Assembly: GCF_026410545.1 (NCBI RefSeq)
Contig: NZ_JAPMIT010000002.1
Location: 434,001-498,000 of the forward strand
DNA from: Microbacterium sp. STN6
Lineage (GTDB): Bacteria; Actinomycetota; Actinomycetes; Actinomycetales; Microbacteriaceae
Length of the DNA stretch: 64,000 nucleotides
Direction of reading: 5' to 3'
Positions 15,563-23,174 of the stretch are shown here, piece after piece. Within the stretch, counting starts at the first letter, position 1, and every line of letters starts with the position of its first letter. The notes under the pieces were generated by a model. The model worked only from the letters and a program-made list of their open reading frames with translations, ran no database searches and was not told the origin of the DNA. A program made the position numbers and the translations under genes.

Positions 15563-16978
15563 TCAGCGCAGCTCTTCCTGCGCCCGCTTGGGCAGGAGCC
15601 AGACCAGGGCGACGCACGCGGCGACGATACCGCCGACCACCACGATGCTCACGATGAAGGCGAACGGACCGGAATGGGTCGCCGCCTCGCCGAAATAGAC
15701 CGAGGTCACGACAGCGCTCCCGATCGCCGCGGCGAGTTGCTGAACCGCGCTGAGCGAACCGCTGGCGCTACCCGCCTCCTGTGGGGCCACATCGCCGATG
15801 GCGACGTCGTAGATGCTGCTGAAGCACGAGCCCATGCCGAGGCCGAGCACGAGAATCGACGGAATCGTCCAGTAGGCGTTGACAGCATCGCCGAGGGCAA
15901 GGGTCGTGATGAAGAGGCCGGCCGCGCCGGCGAACGTGAGGGTGAGCCCGATGACGACCAGACGGCGCCCCAACGCCTCGATGAGGGGCCGGGCCAGAAA
16001 CGACGCGACGATGATGCCGGCCATCAGCGGCGAGAGCGCGAGCGAGGCCTGCAGTGAGGTCAGCCCGAGGGAGAGCTGGAAGAACAGGGAGATGACGTAC
16101 GCGAAGCCGTTGACGGCTGCGAAATAGCCGAGCCCCAGGATCAGGCCGGAGGTGAAGCCGCGGTTGCCGAGCAGGCTCGGCAGAATGAGCGGGTTTCTGG
16201 CCCGTCGTTGGCGAAGGCAGAAGCCGAGGAACGCAGTGACGCCGACCGCGAGGCTCGTGATTGCAAGCGTTCCCCAGCCCGAGTCGGATCCTTCGATGAG
16301 GCCGTAGATCAGCCCGAGCATGGTGAGGCCGAGAAGGCCGGCACCGACGCCGTCGACCAGCTGCGAGGCATCCGGCCGGTCCTTCGGAAGCACGCGCATG
16401 GCGGTGAGGAAGCCCGCGACGCCGAGTGCGATGTTGATGAGGAACACCGGCCGCCAGGTGAGCCCGGCGATGTCGGCGTCGATGATGACGCCGGCCACGA
16501 TCGGGCCGAGCACGGCGGAGGCGCCGAGCACGGGGCCGAAGACGCTGAAGACGGTGGGCAGCTGGGAGCGGTTGAGCGACGTGATGAGGATGCTCATGCC
16601 CTGCGGGATCAGAAACGCCCCGAACGAACCCTGAAGGATGCGCGCGACGATCAGGGCGCTCGGGTCGAACGCGAGTCCGCAGGCAAGGGAGGCGAGGGTG
16701 AAGCCGGCGATGCCGATGAGGAACAGTCGGCGTTTGCCGTATCGGTCGCCGAGCCGGCCGCCGACGACGAGCAGTACGCCGAGGGCGAGCGCGTAACCGG
16801 CACCGAGCCACTTCACGAGCGATTCGCCACCGCCGATCTCGCGCACGATGGTGGGTGCGGCAATGCTCGTAATGGTCGAGTCCATGAGGTCGAGCACGTC
16901 GGCGAGGATCACGACCAGGAGGATCGCCAGCTGGCCTGCGGAAAGCCGGGATCCCGTCTCTCGCGTCGTTGTAGTCAT
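15563..16978 (-). CDS. MFS drug-efflux transporter, DHA2 (EmrB/QacA-like) type
   Basis: 471 residues with about 14 hydrophobic segments. The TM1 end has LDLMDSTITSIAAPTI, motif A is GGRLGDRYGKRRLF, and motif C-like glycines occur in VFGPVLGASAVLGPIVAGV. These mark proton-driven drug exporters of the 14-TM family. ATG 16978 has GAAAGG six bases upstream; longer frames overlap the regulator gene. The divergent TetR gene shares a 103-base intergenic region with an inverted repeat, so the regulator probably represses this exporter. The substrate cannot be read from sequence. Confidence 0.93.
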   Translation of the reverse strand: MTTTTRETGSRLSAGQLAILLVVILADVLDLMDSTITSIAAPTIVREIGGGESLVKWLGAGYALALGVLLVVGGRLGDRYGKRRLFLIGIAGFTLASLACGLAFDPSALIVARILQGSFGAFLIPQGMSILITSLNRSQLPTVFSVFGPVLGASAVLGPIVAGVIIDADIAGLTWRPVFLINIALGVAGFLTAMRVLPKDRPDASQLVDGVGAGLLGLTMLGLIYGLIEGSDSGWGTLAITSLAVGVTAFLGFCLRQRRARNPLILPSLLGNRGFTSGLILGLGYFAAVNGFAYVISLFFQLSLGLTSLQASLALSPLMAGIIVASFLARPLIEALGRRLVVIGLTLTFAGAAGLFITTLALGDAVNAYWTIPSILVLGLGMGSCFSSIYDVAIGDVAPQEAGSASGSLSAVQQLAAAIGSAVVTSVYFGEAATHSGPFAFIVSIVVVGGIVAACVALVWLLPKRAQEELR

Positions 16979-17004
16979 GATGAGCCTTTCTGACGAACAT
17001 GAAT

Positions 17005-17070
17005 CGTAACGAACAACGTTCGGCAGCTTAGGACAACGGTTCTCTTCTGTCAAACGGCGTTCGTTACGTA
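17005..17070. promoter_or_regulatory. Inverted pair of operator-like sites between MFS and tetR
   Basis: Site 1 (17005-17022) contains CGTAACGAACAACGTTCG and site 2 (17053-17068) contains AACGGCGTTCGTTACG. Each is close to the reverse complement of the other, about 15 of 19 positions. Each also has its own dyad: CGAAC-AAC-GTTCG in site 1 and AACG-G-CGTT in site 2. They fit two TetR-dimer sites covering both divergent promoters. Confidence 0.6.
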
Positions 17071-17074
17071 CACT
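17047..17074 (+). promoter_or_regulatory. tetR promoter (CTGTCA - 16 - TACACT), leaderless
   Basis: CTGTCA (17047-17052) and TACACT (17069-17074) flank operator site 2. TACACT ends 7 bases before the tetR ATG. Binding at site 2 would block this promoter, which predicts autorepression. Confidence 0.5.
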
Positions 17075-17081
17075 GATCGAT

Positions 17082-17843
17082 ATGAATGCTTCCGAGAAAC
17101 CCGAGCCGGTGAGCCGACGCAACCGCCCCGCGAAAGCGCCCCTGTCCCGTCGCGCCATCGTCGATGCCGCGCTCCGGATCGCTCGGGAGCGCGGCATCGA
17201 GGCCGTCACTATGCGCAGGGTCGCCGAGGCGCTTGACACCGCGGCAGGATCCCTCTATGTCTACGTCGCGAACCGCGACGAGCTCGTCGCCTACATGCTC
17301 GAGAGCGTGTTCGGCGGCATCGACTACGAGACCGATTCCGCCTCACCATGGCAGGATCGCGCTGTCACACTCGTCGGTCGTCAGATCGCCGCGTTCTCTC
17401 AATACCCGGGCCTCGCGCTGAGCCTGGCCGGAGCAATCCCCGTCGGCGAGAACGCCGTGGCAGCAGGCGAGCGGATGCTGTCGCTCCTCGTCGAGGCAGG
17501 AATCGAGCCGCAACGCGCCGCCTGGGGGGTCGACCTGATCGGCCTCTACGCCACCGCGGCCGCCGTCGAGTCGACCGCGCACGTGAGCCGCGACGCACAC
17601 GACCTGGTGGAGCGCGACTACCTCTCGGTCGCGAGGGAGCGGTACGCAGCGATGGATCCTGAGCGGTATCCCACCATGTCGGCGATGGTTGACCTGCTGC
17701 TGAGCGGGGATGGCGAGCAGCGCCAGGAGTGGGCGGTTCGGGTGCTCCTTGCCGGGATCGTCGCCACGGCGGTCCCTGGCTCCTCCTCCACAGCCGTCAC
17801 CGCCCCCGTGCCGCGCACCGATCGGCATTCGGCGCGATCCTGA
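17082..17843 (+). CDS. TetR family transcriptional repressor
   Basis: 253 residues. The N-terminal helix-turn-helix is clear (LSRRAIVDAALRIARERGI, VTMRRVAEAL, AAGSLYVYVANRDEL). The helical ligand-binding domain resembles the TetR_C class of drug-responsive regulators. A basic stretch (SRRNRPAKAPLSRR) precedes the HTH. It is divergent from the MFS exporter, with two operator-like sites between. The inferred role is repression of the exporter and of itself until a ligand binds. Confidence 0.92.
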   Translation: MNASEKPEPVSRRNRPAKAPLSRRAIVDAALRIARERGIEAVTMRRVAEALDTAAGSLYVYVANRDELVAYMLESVFGGIDYETDSASPWQDRAVTLVGRQIAAFSQYPGLALSLAGAIPVGENAVAAGERMLSLLVEAGIEPQRAAWGVDLIGLYATAAAVESTAHVSRDAHDLVERDYLSVARERYAAMDPERYPTMSAMVDLLLSGDGEQRQEWAVRVLLAGIVATAVPGSSSTAVTAPVPRTDRHSARS

Positions 17844-17849
17844 GCCTGC

Positions 17850-17882
17850 CTGCTGCCCCACTCTCGATGTGGGAGGCAGCAG
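17850..17882 (+). promoter_or_regulatory. Hairpin covering the yraN ribosome-binding site
   Basis: CTGCTGCC (17850-17857) pairs with GGCAGCAG (17875-17882) and CCAC with GTGG, leaving a 7-base loop and a 2-base bulge. The right arm ends immediately before the yraN ATG and contains its Shine-Dalgarno GGGAGG. It can act as a tetR-end hairpin or hold yraN translation down in read-through mRNA. Confidence 0.55.
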
Positions 17883-18239
17883 ATGGCGGCGAAAGATGTG
17901 CTGGGCAGGCGCGGTGAAGAGATCGCGGCCGCGTACCTGACGGAACGCGGTTACCGGGTCATCGCCCGCAACTGGCGATGCAGGCAGGGCGAGATCGACG
18001 TCATCGCCAGCCAGGGCTCCGAGCTCGTGTTCGTCGAGGTCAAGACCCGAAGCTCGCTGGCGTTTGGGCATCCGTTCGAGGCCATCACGCTCGGCAAGGT
18101 CGCCCGGCTACGGCGTCTCGCCGCGGCATGGTGCGATCAGTCAGGGGCGCGGGCCGCGCGCATTCGCATCGACGCCATCGCGGTGATCGCACCGCGCGGC
18201 GACGAGGTTCGCGTCGAGCATCTGCGGGGCGTGTGCTGA
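17883..18239 (+). CDS. YraN family (UPF0102) nuclease-like protein
   Basis: 118 residues, normal length. The restriction-endonuclease-like core is visible as LGRRGEEIAAAYL, ARNWRCRQGEIDVIA and LVFVEVKTRSS, which give the E...D...ExK catalytic pattern. A Holliday-junction-resolvase-like role has been proposed for the family; its function remains unproven. Its stop overlaps the comM start (TGATG). The comM-dprA-xerC context suggests DNA uptake or recombination. Confidence 0.92.
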   Translation: MAAKDVLGRRGEEIAAAYLTERGYRVIARNWRCRQGEIDVIASQGSELVFVEVKTRSSLAFGHPFEAITLGKVARLRRLAAAWCDQSGARAARIRIDAIAVIAPRGDEVRVEHLRGVC

Positions 18240-19810
18240 TGGCAATCGGGCGCACCTTCGCCGTCGCGCTGCACGGACTCGCCGGCTCTCTGGTCGAGGT
18301 CGAGGCCGATATCGCGAACGGGCTGCCGGCCTTCGTGCTCATCGGGCTGCCGGATACGGCGCTCGCCGAAGCGAGGGATCGTGTGCGGGCCGCCGCCGTC
18401 AATTCGGGGTGCCCGATCACGGGCCGCAAGCTCACGGTCAACCTGTCGCCCGCGGCCCTGCCCAAGCATGGTTCCGGGTTCGACCTCGCGATCGCCATGG
18501 CGAGCCTCGCGGCATCGGGCGACGTGCCGGCTGAATCCGTGCACCGCGTCGTTCACATCGGCGAGCTCGGGCTCGATGGCCGCCTTCGACCGACGCTCGG
18601 CGTACTGCCTGCCGTTCTCGGCGCCGAGAGGGCTGGCTTCAGAACCGTCATGGTGCCGACCGCGAACGCCCAGGAGGCCGAGTTGGTGTCCGGCGTGAGA
18701 GTCGTACCGGTCGACTCGCTGCGTGACGCCGCCGTGTGGCACGGTGGTGAACTCGAGCCCGCGCGCCCGGACGAGGTCTCCCACGTCACGCACGACGCGC
18801 CAGAGCCTGCCGCAGACTCGCGAGATGACGGCGCTGATCCGAACCACGTTGATGCCGATCTGCACGACATCGTCGGCAACGACGACGCGGTGCAGGCGCT
18901 GCTGGTCGCGGCCGCCGGCGGCCACCACCTCTTCATGCTTGGCCCGCCCGGCGCGGGCAAGACGATGCTGGCCTCGCGGTTGCCCGGGATCCTTCCCGAC
19001 CTCGACACCGAGGCGGCACTCGAAGTCACGTCCATGCGCTCACTGACTGGCAGGCAGATCGGCGCCAGACTCTCGCGGCGACCGCCGTTCGAAACCCCGC
19101 ATCACACCGCGAGTGCTGCGGCCATGATCGGGGGAGGCAGCGGGCAGATCAGGCCGGGGGCCGCGGCCAGGGCCGCGCACGGTGTGCTGTTTCTCGACGA
19201 GGCGCCGGAATTCGCAGCGGCCGTTCTCGACTCTCTGCGCCAGCCTCTCGAGTCCGGGCAGATCACCATCCATCGGGCCAACGCCGTCGCGAGCTTTCCC
19301 GGTCGGTTCCAGCTGGTTCTCGCCGCAAACCCCTGCCCGTGCGGGCAGTACGGCGCGCCGGACTCGGAGTGCACGTGCCCGCCATCCGTTCGCCGCCGAT
19401 ATCTCGGCCGGCTCTCCGGCCCGCTGCTCGACCGCATCGATATCCAGCTGCGCCTGCGTCGCGTGACTGCTGTGCAACTGCGGCTCGCCGACGAGGAGGG
19501 CCGCTTGACGAGCGAGGAGGCCAGGGCCCGGGTCGTCGCCGCCCGCGCTCTGGCCGGGGAGCGGCTGAGCGGCACACCATGGTCGCTCAACTCGCAGGTG
19601 TCGGGCCCGTGGCTGCGGGAGCGGAAGCGGCGACTCGGGCATGTGACCACCGCATCGCTCGACCGGGCGCTGGAGCGGGGAGGCATCACCATGCGCGGGT
19701 ACGACCGCGTGCTGCGCCTCGCCTGGACCCTGAGCGATCTTGACGGTGTGGAAAGACCAGGCTCCGAGCACATTGGGGCAGCCCTGTATCTGAGAAGAGG
19801 AATCACATGA
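18239..19810 (+). CDS. ComM/YifB family Mg-chelatase-like AAA+ ATPase
   Basis: 523 residues, normal length. The N-terminal ChlI-like domain (LVEVEADIANGLPAFVLIGLPD, NLSPAALPKHGSGFDLAIA) precedes the AAA+ core with Walker A GPPGAGKT and Walker B GVLFLDEAPEF. The ANPCPCG motif with further cysteines follows, then a C-terminal Mg_chelatase_C region. In Gram-negative species ComM is a branch-migration helicase acting in natural transformation. Here it lies in a translationally coupled yraN-comM-dprA chain: its start overlaps the yraN stop and its stop overlaps the dprA start. Confidence 0.94.
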   Translation: MAIGRTFAVALHGLAGSLVEVEADIANGLPAFVLIGLPDTALAEARDRVRAAAVNSGCPITGRKLTVNLSPAALPKHGSGFDLAIAMASLAASGDVPAESVHRVVHIGELGLDGRLRPTLGVLPAVLGAERAGFRTVMVPTANAQEAELVSGVRVVPVDSLRDAAVWHGGELEPARPDEVSHVTHDAPEPAADSRDDGADPNHVDADLHDIVGNDDAVQALLVAAAGGHHLFMLGPPGAGKTMLASRLPGILPDLDTEAALEVTSMRSLTGRQIGARLSRRPPFETPHHTASAAAMIGGGSGQIRPGAAARAAHGVLFLDEAPEFAAAVLDSLRQPLESGQITIHRANAVASFPGRFQLVLAANPCPCGQYGAPDSECTCPPSVRRRYLGRLSGPLLDRIDIQLRLRRVTAVQLRLADEEGRLTSEEARARVVAARALAGERLSGTPWSLNSQVSGPWLRERKRRLGHVTTASLDRALERGGITMRGYDRVLRLAWTLSDLDGVERPGSEHIGAALYLRRGIT

Positions 19811-21069
19811 CGTTGTTCGGTCTCGACCGGGACCAGGCCAGACGGCTCGTCGAGGCGGTGATGCCCCAGGAGGATGCGGGGGCGAATGAGGATGCAGGGG
19901 CGGAGGTCGATGACTCGTGGGTGGCCGACGCTTTCGCCCGGGGTGCCTGGTCCACCATCGCCGAACCGGGTGATGCGGATGCCGGCGCCCTGATCGAGTC
20001 GCTTGGCGCCGCCGGCGCGTTGTCGCAGCTGATCGCCGACGCGCGGGAGGAGGCGGTTCTCGACGCGGTGCGCGAGGTTTCGCCGGAGGCCGCGGAGCGA
20101 AGCCGAGGTGGCCTCGCCGAGGCGCTCGCGCGCTGGAGGCCGCGCGTCACATCGCCCGCGGCCGTACGCGCCTTCGAGGACGCCGCTCGTCTCCACGGCC
20201 GCCTGCTCACGCCCTCGCATCTGCTGTGGCCGAGCGCGCTCGACGACCTGGGGCTGCACCGCCCGCAAGCACTCTGGATGCGCGGCTCGCTTGCCGCGTG
20301 CGCTCAGCTGGCCAGCGCGGTCTCCCTCGTCGGGGCGCGGGCCTGCACCGGTTACGGCGAGCACGTTGCGGCGGAGGCCGCGGCGGGGCTTGTCGATCGC
20401 GGCTTCGCCATTGTGTCCGGCGCGGCGTACGGCATTGACGGCATGGCTCACAGAGCCGCGCTGGCGAGCAAGGGCACGACGGTGGCGTTTTTGGCCGGCG
20501 GCGTCGACCGGTTCTACCCGAGCGGTCACGACTCGTTGCTGCGCCGCATCGCCGAGGAGGGCGTCGTGTTCTCAGAGATGCCGTGTGGCGCCGCACCCAC
20601 CCGATGGCGTTTTCTGCAACGCAACAGGCTCATCGCCGCCGCGAGTGCTGCGACGATCGTGCTGGAGGCGGGGTGGCGATCGGGGTCGCTCAACACCGCG
20701 GGGCACGCCGCCGCCCTGGGGCGGCCGCTCGGCGCCGTACCGGGGCCGATCACGAGCCCGGCATCCGCAGGCTGCCATCGTCTGATCAGGGAATACGACG
20801 CAGTGTGCGTGACCTCGCCGGCCGAGATGGCGGAGCTTGCGGGCGGAGCGGATGCCCTGCCCGGGCTGGCGCCGAGCAGGGCGCGGGCCGGCCGCACAGC
20901 CGACGAGACGCGCGTTCTCGATGCCATGTCGAAACGGGCGGCGCGCGAGGCGACCGACATCTCTCGGCGCTGCGGAATGTCCCTCGGCCAGGTCAGCGCG
21001 GTTCTCGGAATGCTTCAGCTGGATGGCGTGGTGCGCGAGCGACCGGGTGGCTGGGTGCGCCTGTCGTGA
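19807..21069 (+). CDS. dprA: DNA-processing protein DprA (Smf)
   Basis: 420 residues. The Rossmann-like DNA_processg_A domain contains SLVGARACTGYGEHVAAEAA, IVSGAAYGIDGMAHRAAL and the ERNRLIAA-type motif (here LQRNRLIAAASAAT), then EAGWRSGSLNTAGHA. A C-terminal winged helix (DATDISRRCGMSLGQVSAVLGMLQLDGVV) ends the protein. DprA loads RecA on incoming single-stranded DNA during transformation. An N-terminal region of about 130 residues rich in Ala/Glu is variable. ATGA overlap with comM. Confidence 0.95.
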   Translation: MTLFGLDRDQARRLVEAVMPQEDAGANEDAGAEVDDSWVADAFARGAWSTIAEPGDADAGALIESLGAAGALSQLIADAREEAVLDAVREVSPEAAERSRGGLAEALARWRPRVTSPAAVRAFEDAARLHGRLLTPSHLLWPSALDDLGLHRPQALWMRGSLAACAQLASAVSLVGARACTGYGEHVAAEAAAGLVDRGFAIVSGAAYGIDGMAHRAALASKGTTVAFLAGGVDRFYPSGHDSLLRRIAEEGVVFSEMPCGAAPTRWRFLQRNRLIAAASAATIVLEAGWRSGSLNTAGHAAALGRPLGAVPGPITSPASAGCHRLIREYDAVCVTSPAEMAELAGGADALPGLAPSRARAGRTADETRVLDAMSKRAAREATDISRRCGMSLGQVSAVLGMLQLDGVVRERPGGWVRLS

Positions 21070-21087
21070 GTGCGAGCCGCCTCGTGG

Positions 21088-21093
21088 CAGTCT
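21088..21093 (+). promoter_or_regulatory. Possible -10 box CAGTCT (leaderless) for xerC
   Basis: CAGTCT ends 6 bases before ATG 21100. The first T of the consensus is replaced by C, as in the CAGAAT boxes of rpsP and rplS. This supports the ATG over the in-frame GTG at 21070. Confidence 0.4.
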
Positions 21094-21099
21094 GGGCGT

Positions 21100-22038
21100 A
21101 TGGGAACCCAGCTGAGCGCGGCGTTCGAGGAGTTCGCCGTTCACCTGCGTTCCGAACGCGGTTTTTCGCCGCAGACCGTGCGCGCATACCGTTCAGACCT
21201 TGCCGGATTCACCGCATTCGCGGCCGCGCGGCAGATCACCACGGTCGATGAACTCTCGCTCGACGTGTTTCGCGACTGGCTGTGGGAGTGCTCCAAGCAG
21301 GGGCTGGCGAAGTCGACCCTCGCCCGACGCTCGGCGACGGCACGGAGCGTGAGCCACTGGCTCAGCAGAACGGGCAAGAGCGACCTCGACGGCGTGGCAC
21401 GGCTGCGGTCGCCGCGCCCCGACCGCACCCTGCCGCGCGTTCTGACGCGCGCGCAGATGGACGACATGATCGCCGACCTGCACCGGCGTGCGCACGACGC
21501 CTCCGTTTCGCCCGACATGCACGGGCGGGCGCAGGCGTTGCGTGACCTGGCCGTCGTCGAGCTGCTCTACGCCTCCGCGCTGCGCGTCTCCGAACTGACC
21601 TCGCTCGACATCGACGACCTCGATCTCGATCGACTCACCGTACGCGTACTCGGCAAGGGATCGAAAGAGAGGGTCGTTCCCTTCGGGGTGCCCGCCCAGG
21701 CCGCGATCGTGGACTACATGCGCCAGGGGCGGCCGGCGCTCGCGGCGAGCCACGCGACATCCGCTGCGCTGTTTCTCGGAGCCCGCGGAGGGCGCCTCGG
21801 CGGCAGGAGCGTGTACGAGCTGGTGTCTCGACTGATCTCGAAGTATCCCGGGGGAGGGCCCGCCGGCCCGCACGCGTTGCGGCACACGGCGGCGACGCAC
21901 CTTCTCGACGGCGGGGCCGACCTTCGCGCGGTGCAGGAGATGCTCGGCCACGCGAGCCTCGGAACGACCCAGATCTACACGCATGTCTCGGTCGAGCGCC
22001 TGAAGGACACCTACGCGCAGGCACACCCACGGGCGTGA
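21100..22038 (+). CDS. xerC: Tyrosine recombinase XerC
   Basis: 312 residues. The N-terminal SAM-like core-binding domain begins [26 protein letters not shown]. The catalytic domain has Arg I in ASALRVSEL, Lys in [12 protein letters not shown], HxxR in [12 protein letters not shown], the second His in [14 protein letters not shown], and the nucleophile Tyr within the same IYTH motif. XerC/XerD resolve chromosome dimers at dif. No dif-like site was found nearby. A GTG at 21070 would add 10 residues; ATG 21100 is preferred because a -10 box lies directly upstream. Confidence 0.94.
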   Translation: MGTQLSAAFEEFAVHLRSERGFSPQTVRAYRSDLAGFTAFAAARQITTVDELSLDVFRDWLWECSKQGLAKSTLARRSATARSVSHWLSRTGKSDLDGVARLRSPRPDRTLPRVLTRAQMDDMIADLHRRAHDASVSPDMHGRAQALRDLAVVELLYASALRVSELTSLDIDDLDLDRLTVRVLGKGSKERVVPFGVPAQAAIVDYMRQGRPALAASHATSAALFLGARGGRLGGRSVYELVSRLISKYPGGGPAGPHALRHTAATHLLDGGADLRAVQEMLGHASLGTTQIYTHVSVERLKDTYAQAHPRA

Positions 22039-22094
22039 GGCCGGCGCCCGCTTCGCGACACGGGCCAGCGTCCGCTGCTCAGCACGGACTCGGG

Positions 22095-22180
22095 TCAGTT
22101 GCCCAGCGAGCCTGCGTGCGTTGCGCAGCGGGCGCCTGCCAGTTGTGTAAAGAGCGCCTGCGTCAGTTGTGCAACGGGAG
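22095..22180. repeat. Degenerate ~23-bp tandem repeat at the M23 gene 3' end
   Basis: About three to four imperfect copies of a unit resembling GCCTGCGTCAGTTGTGCAACG lie head to tail. The last copy includes the stop codon (22163-22165) and final codons of the M23 gene on the minus strand. Confidence 0.5.
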
Positions 22181-22828
22181 CAGCACTGCTCGCGGCACAC
22201 CCCCAAGGTAGAGAAGCGGAGAGACGTAGCGACCGTTCACGCGCACGCCGACGTGCATGCAGTGCAGGTTGCAGTGCCCGCCCGTGGCGAGTGTGCCGAT
22301 GCGGTCGCCGCGGGTCACGGTGCTGTCCTTCGCCAATGCGCTCGTCACGGGCTCGAAGCTCACCAGAACGGCGTCGTCGAGCTCGAGCGTGACCACGGGT
22401 CGGCCGGCGACCTGGCCGGTGAAATAGATTGTGCCGGCCTCGGGGGCGAGCACCGCATCGCCGGGTGCCGCCATGAGATCGATGCCGCGATGCCCTGCCG
22501 AGTACCGCGTCTCGGGCGCCTCGAACCCGCGAAGCACCCGCCAGGGCGGGGCGAGTGGCCACGCCCAGCGCGCACTCGCGCCATGGGAAGCAGGAGACGG
22601 CGGCGTCAGGGTCTGCGCGTCGGCGGCTGTTTCCCGAGCATCCGCGGCGACAGCGGTTGCCGACGCGTCCGCCGCGGCCGACGGCACGCCGGCAAGCACG
22701 AACGCGACGCTGACGACGGCGATCGCCCATGCCACGCGGCGCCACGAGCGGCGACCGAGCGACTGACGCGACTGACGCGACTGACGCGGCTGACGTGGCT
22801 GACGCGGCTGACGCGACTGACTGGACAT
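22163..22828 (-). CDS. M23 (LytM-type) peptidase-like envelope protein with altered zinc site
   Basis: 221 residues. A polar (S/P)RQ-repeat N-terminus (2-23) precedes a signal or anchor helix (about 32-54). The LytM domain follows: HRGIDL gives His113 and Asp117, and PGDAVLAPEAGTI is the next family block. At the third-ligand motif, where canonical enzymes have HxH, the sequence is CMH (190-192). Related actinobacterial proteins often have C-x-H here. The protein may be a weak or inactive endopeptidase that regulates other hydrolases. The start has a CAGACT -10 box 7 bases upstream. Confidence 0.85.
   Translation of the reverse strand: MSSQSRQPRQPRQPRQSRQSRQSLGRRSWRRVAWAIAVVSVAFVLAGVPSAAADASATAVAADARETAADAQTLTPPSPASHGASARWAWPLAPPWRVLRGFEAPETRYSAGHRGIDLMAAPGDAVLAPEAGTIYFTGQVAGRPVVTLELDDAVLVSFEPVTSALAKDSTVTRGDRIGTLATGGHCNLHCMHVGVRVNGRYVSPLLYLGGVPRAVLLPLHN
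22762..22824. repeat. Seven 9-bp tandem repeats encoding (S/P)RQ
   Basis: Seven units of ACTGACGCG or a close variant sit at the 5' end of the M23 gene. On the minus strand they encode an RQ(P/S) array before the hydrophobic helix. The array is in frame, so gain or loss of units would change the length without a frameshift. Confidence 0.85.
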
Positions 22829-22835
22829 GCGGTCG

Positions 22836-22841
22836 AGTCTG
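22836..22841 (-). promoter_or_regulatory. -10 box CAGACT (leaderless) for the M23 gene
   Basis: On the minus strand CAGACT lies 7 bases before the ATG at 22828. Confidence 0.4.
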
Positions 22842-22943
22842 CGCCAGCACGAGACCCGGTGGCGGCGCCCGTTCTGATCAGTGCAGGGCGGCTGCGCGCA
22901 TCCGCGTGTGCAGGAGCAGAGGTGAGAAGCGGAGCCCGAGCAA

Positions 22944-22952
22944 TGATAAGAT
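22944..22952 (+). promoter_or_regulatory. Extended -10 promoter (TGATAAGAT) for rpsB-tsf
   Basis: TAAGAT (22947-22952) is preceded by TG one base upstream, an extended -10. No good -35 is visible. The predicted start near 22959 gives a leader of about 216 bases. Confidence 0.45.
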
Positions 22953-22958
22953 TTACCT

Positions 22959-23174
22959 CGCATCTCGTTCATCGAGGTGACTACGCGTGCCCACAAACGT
23001 GCGCCGCATCCACCGGTCCCACATCTTCCGAGCCTCTCGGGAACCAGCAGCATCAGGCTGCGTGTGGGCGGATGCGGACCGGGGCACCAGGATGTGCGGG
23101 CCGACCGGCCCGTCGCAGAGAACCGAGTGATGGTGTGCGGGATGCCCGCGCGTCATCGGAACAGGAGTACGGCA
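22959..23174 (+). promoter_or_regulatory. Long folded leader of rpsB
   Basis: This is most of the 346-base gap 22829-23174. It can form an outer stem CCGGTCC/GGACCGG (23013-23019 with 23076-23082) extended by CACA/TGTG and enclosing AGCCT/AGGCT. Two further hairpins follow: GGGCC/GGCCC (23098-23111) and GCGGG-ATG-CCCGC (23137-23149). Ribosomal protein S2 represses rpsB-tsf in other bacteria, so an S2-binding leader is a reasonable hypothesis. No reading frame here looks real. Confidence 0.45.

Noticed and set aside
22762-22824. Short repeats considered as a CRISPR array
   Set aside because: The 9-base units are contiguous with no spacers, lie inside a gene and stay in frame.
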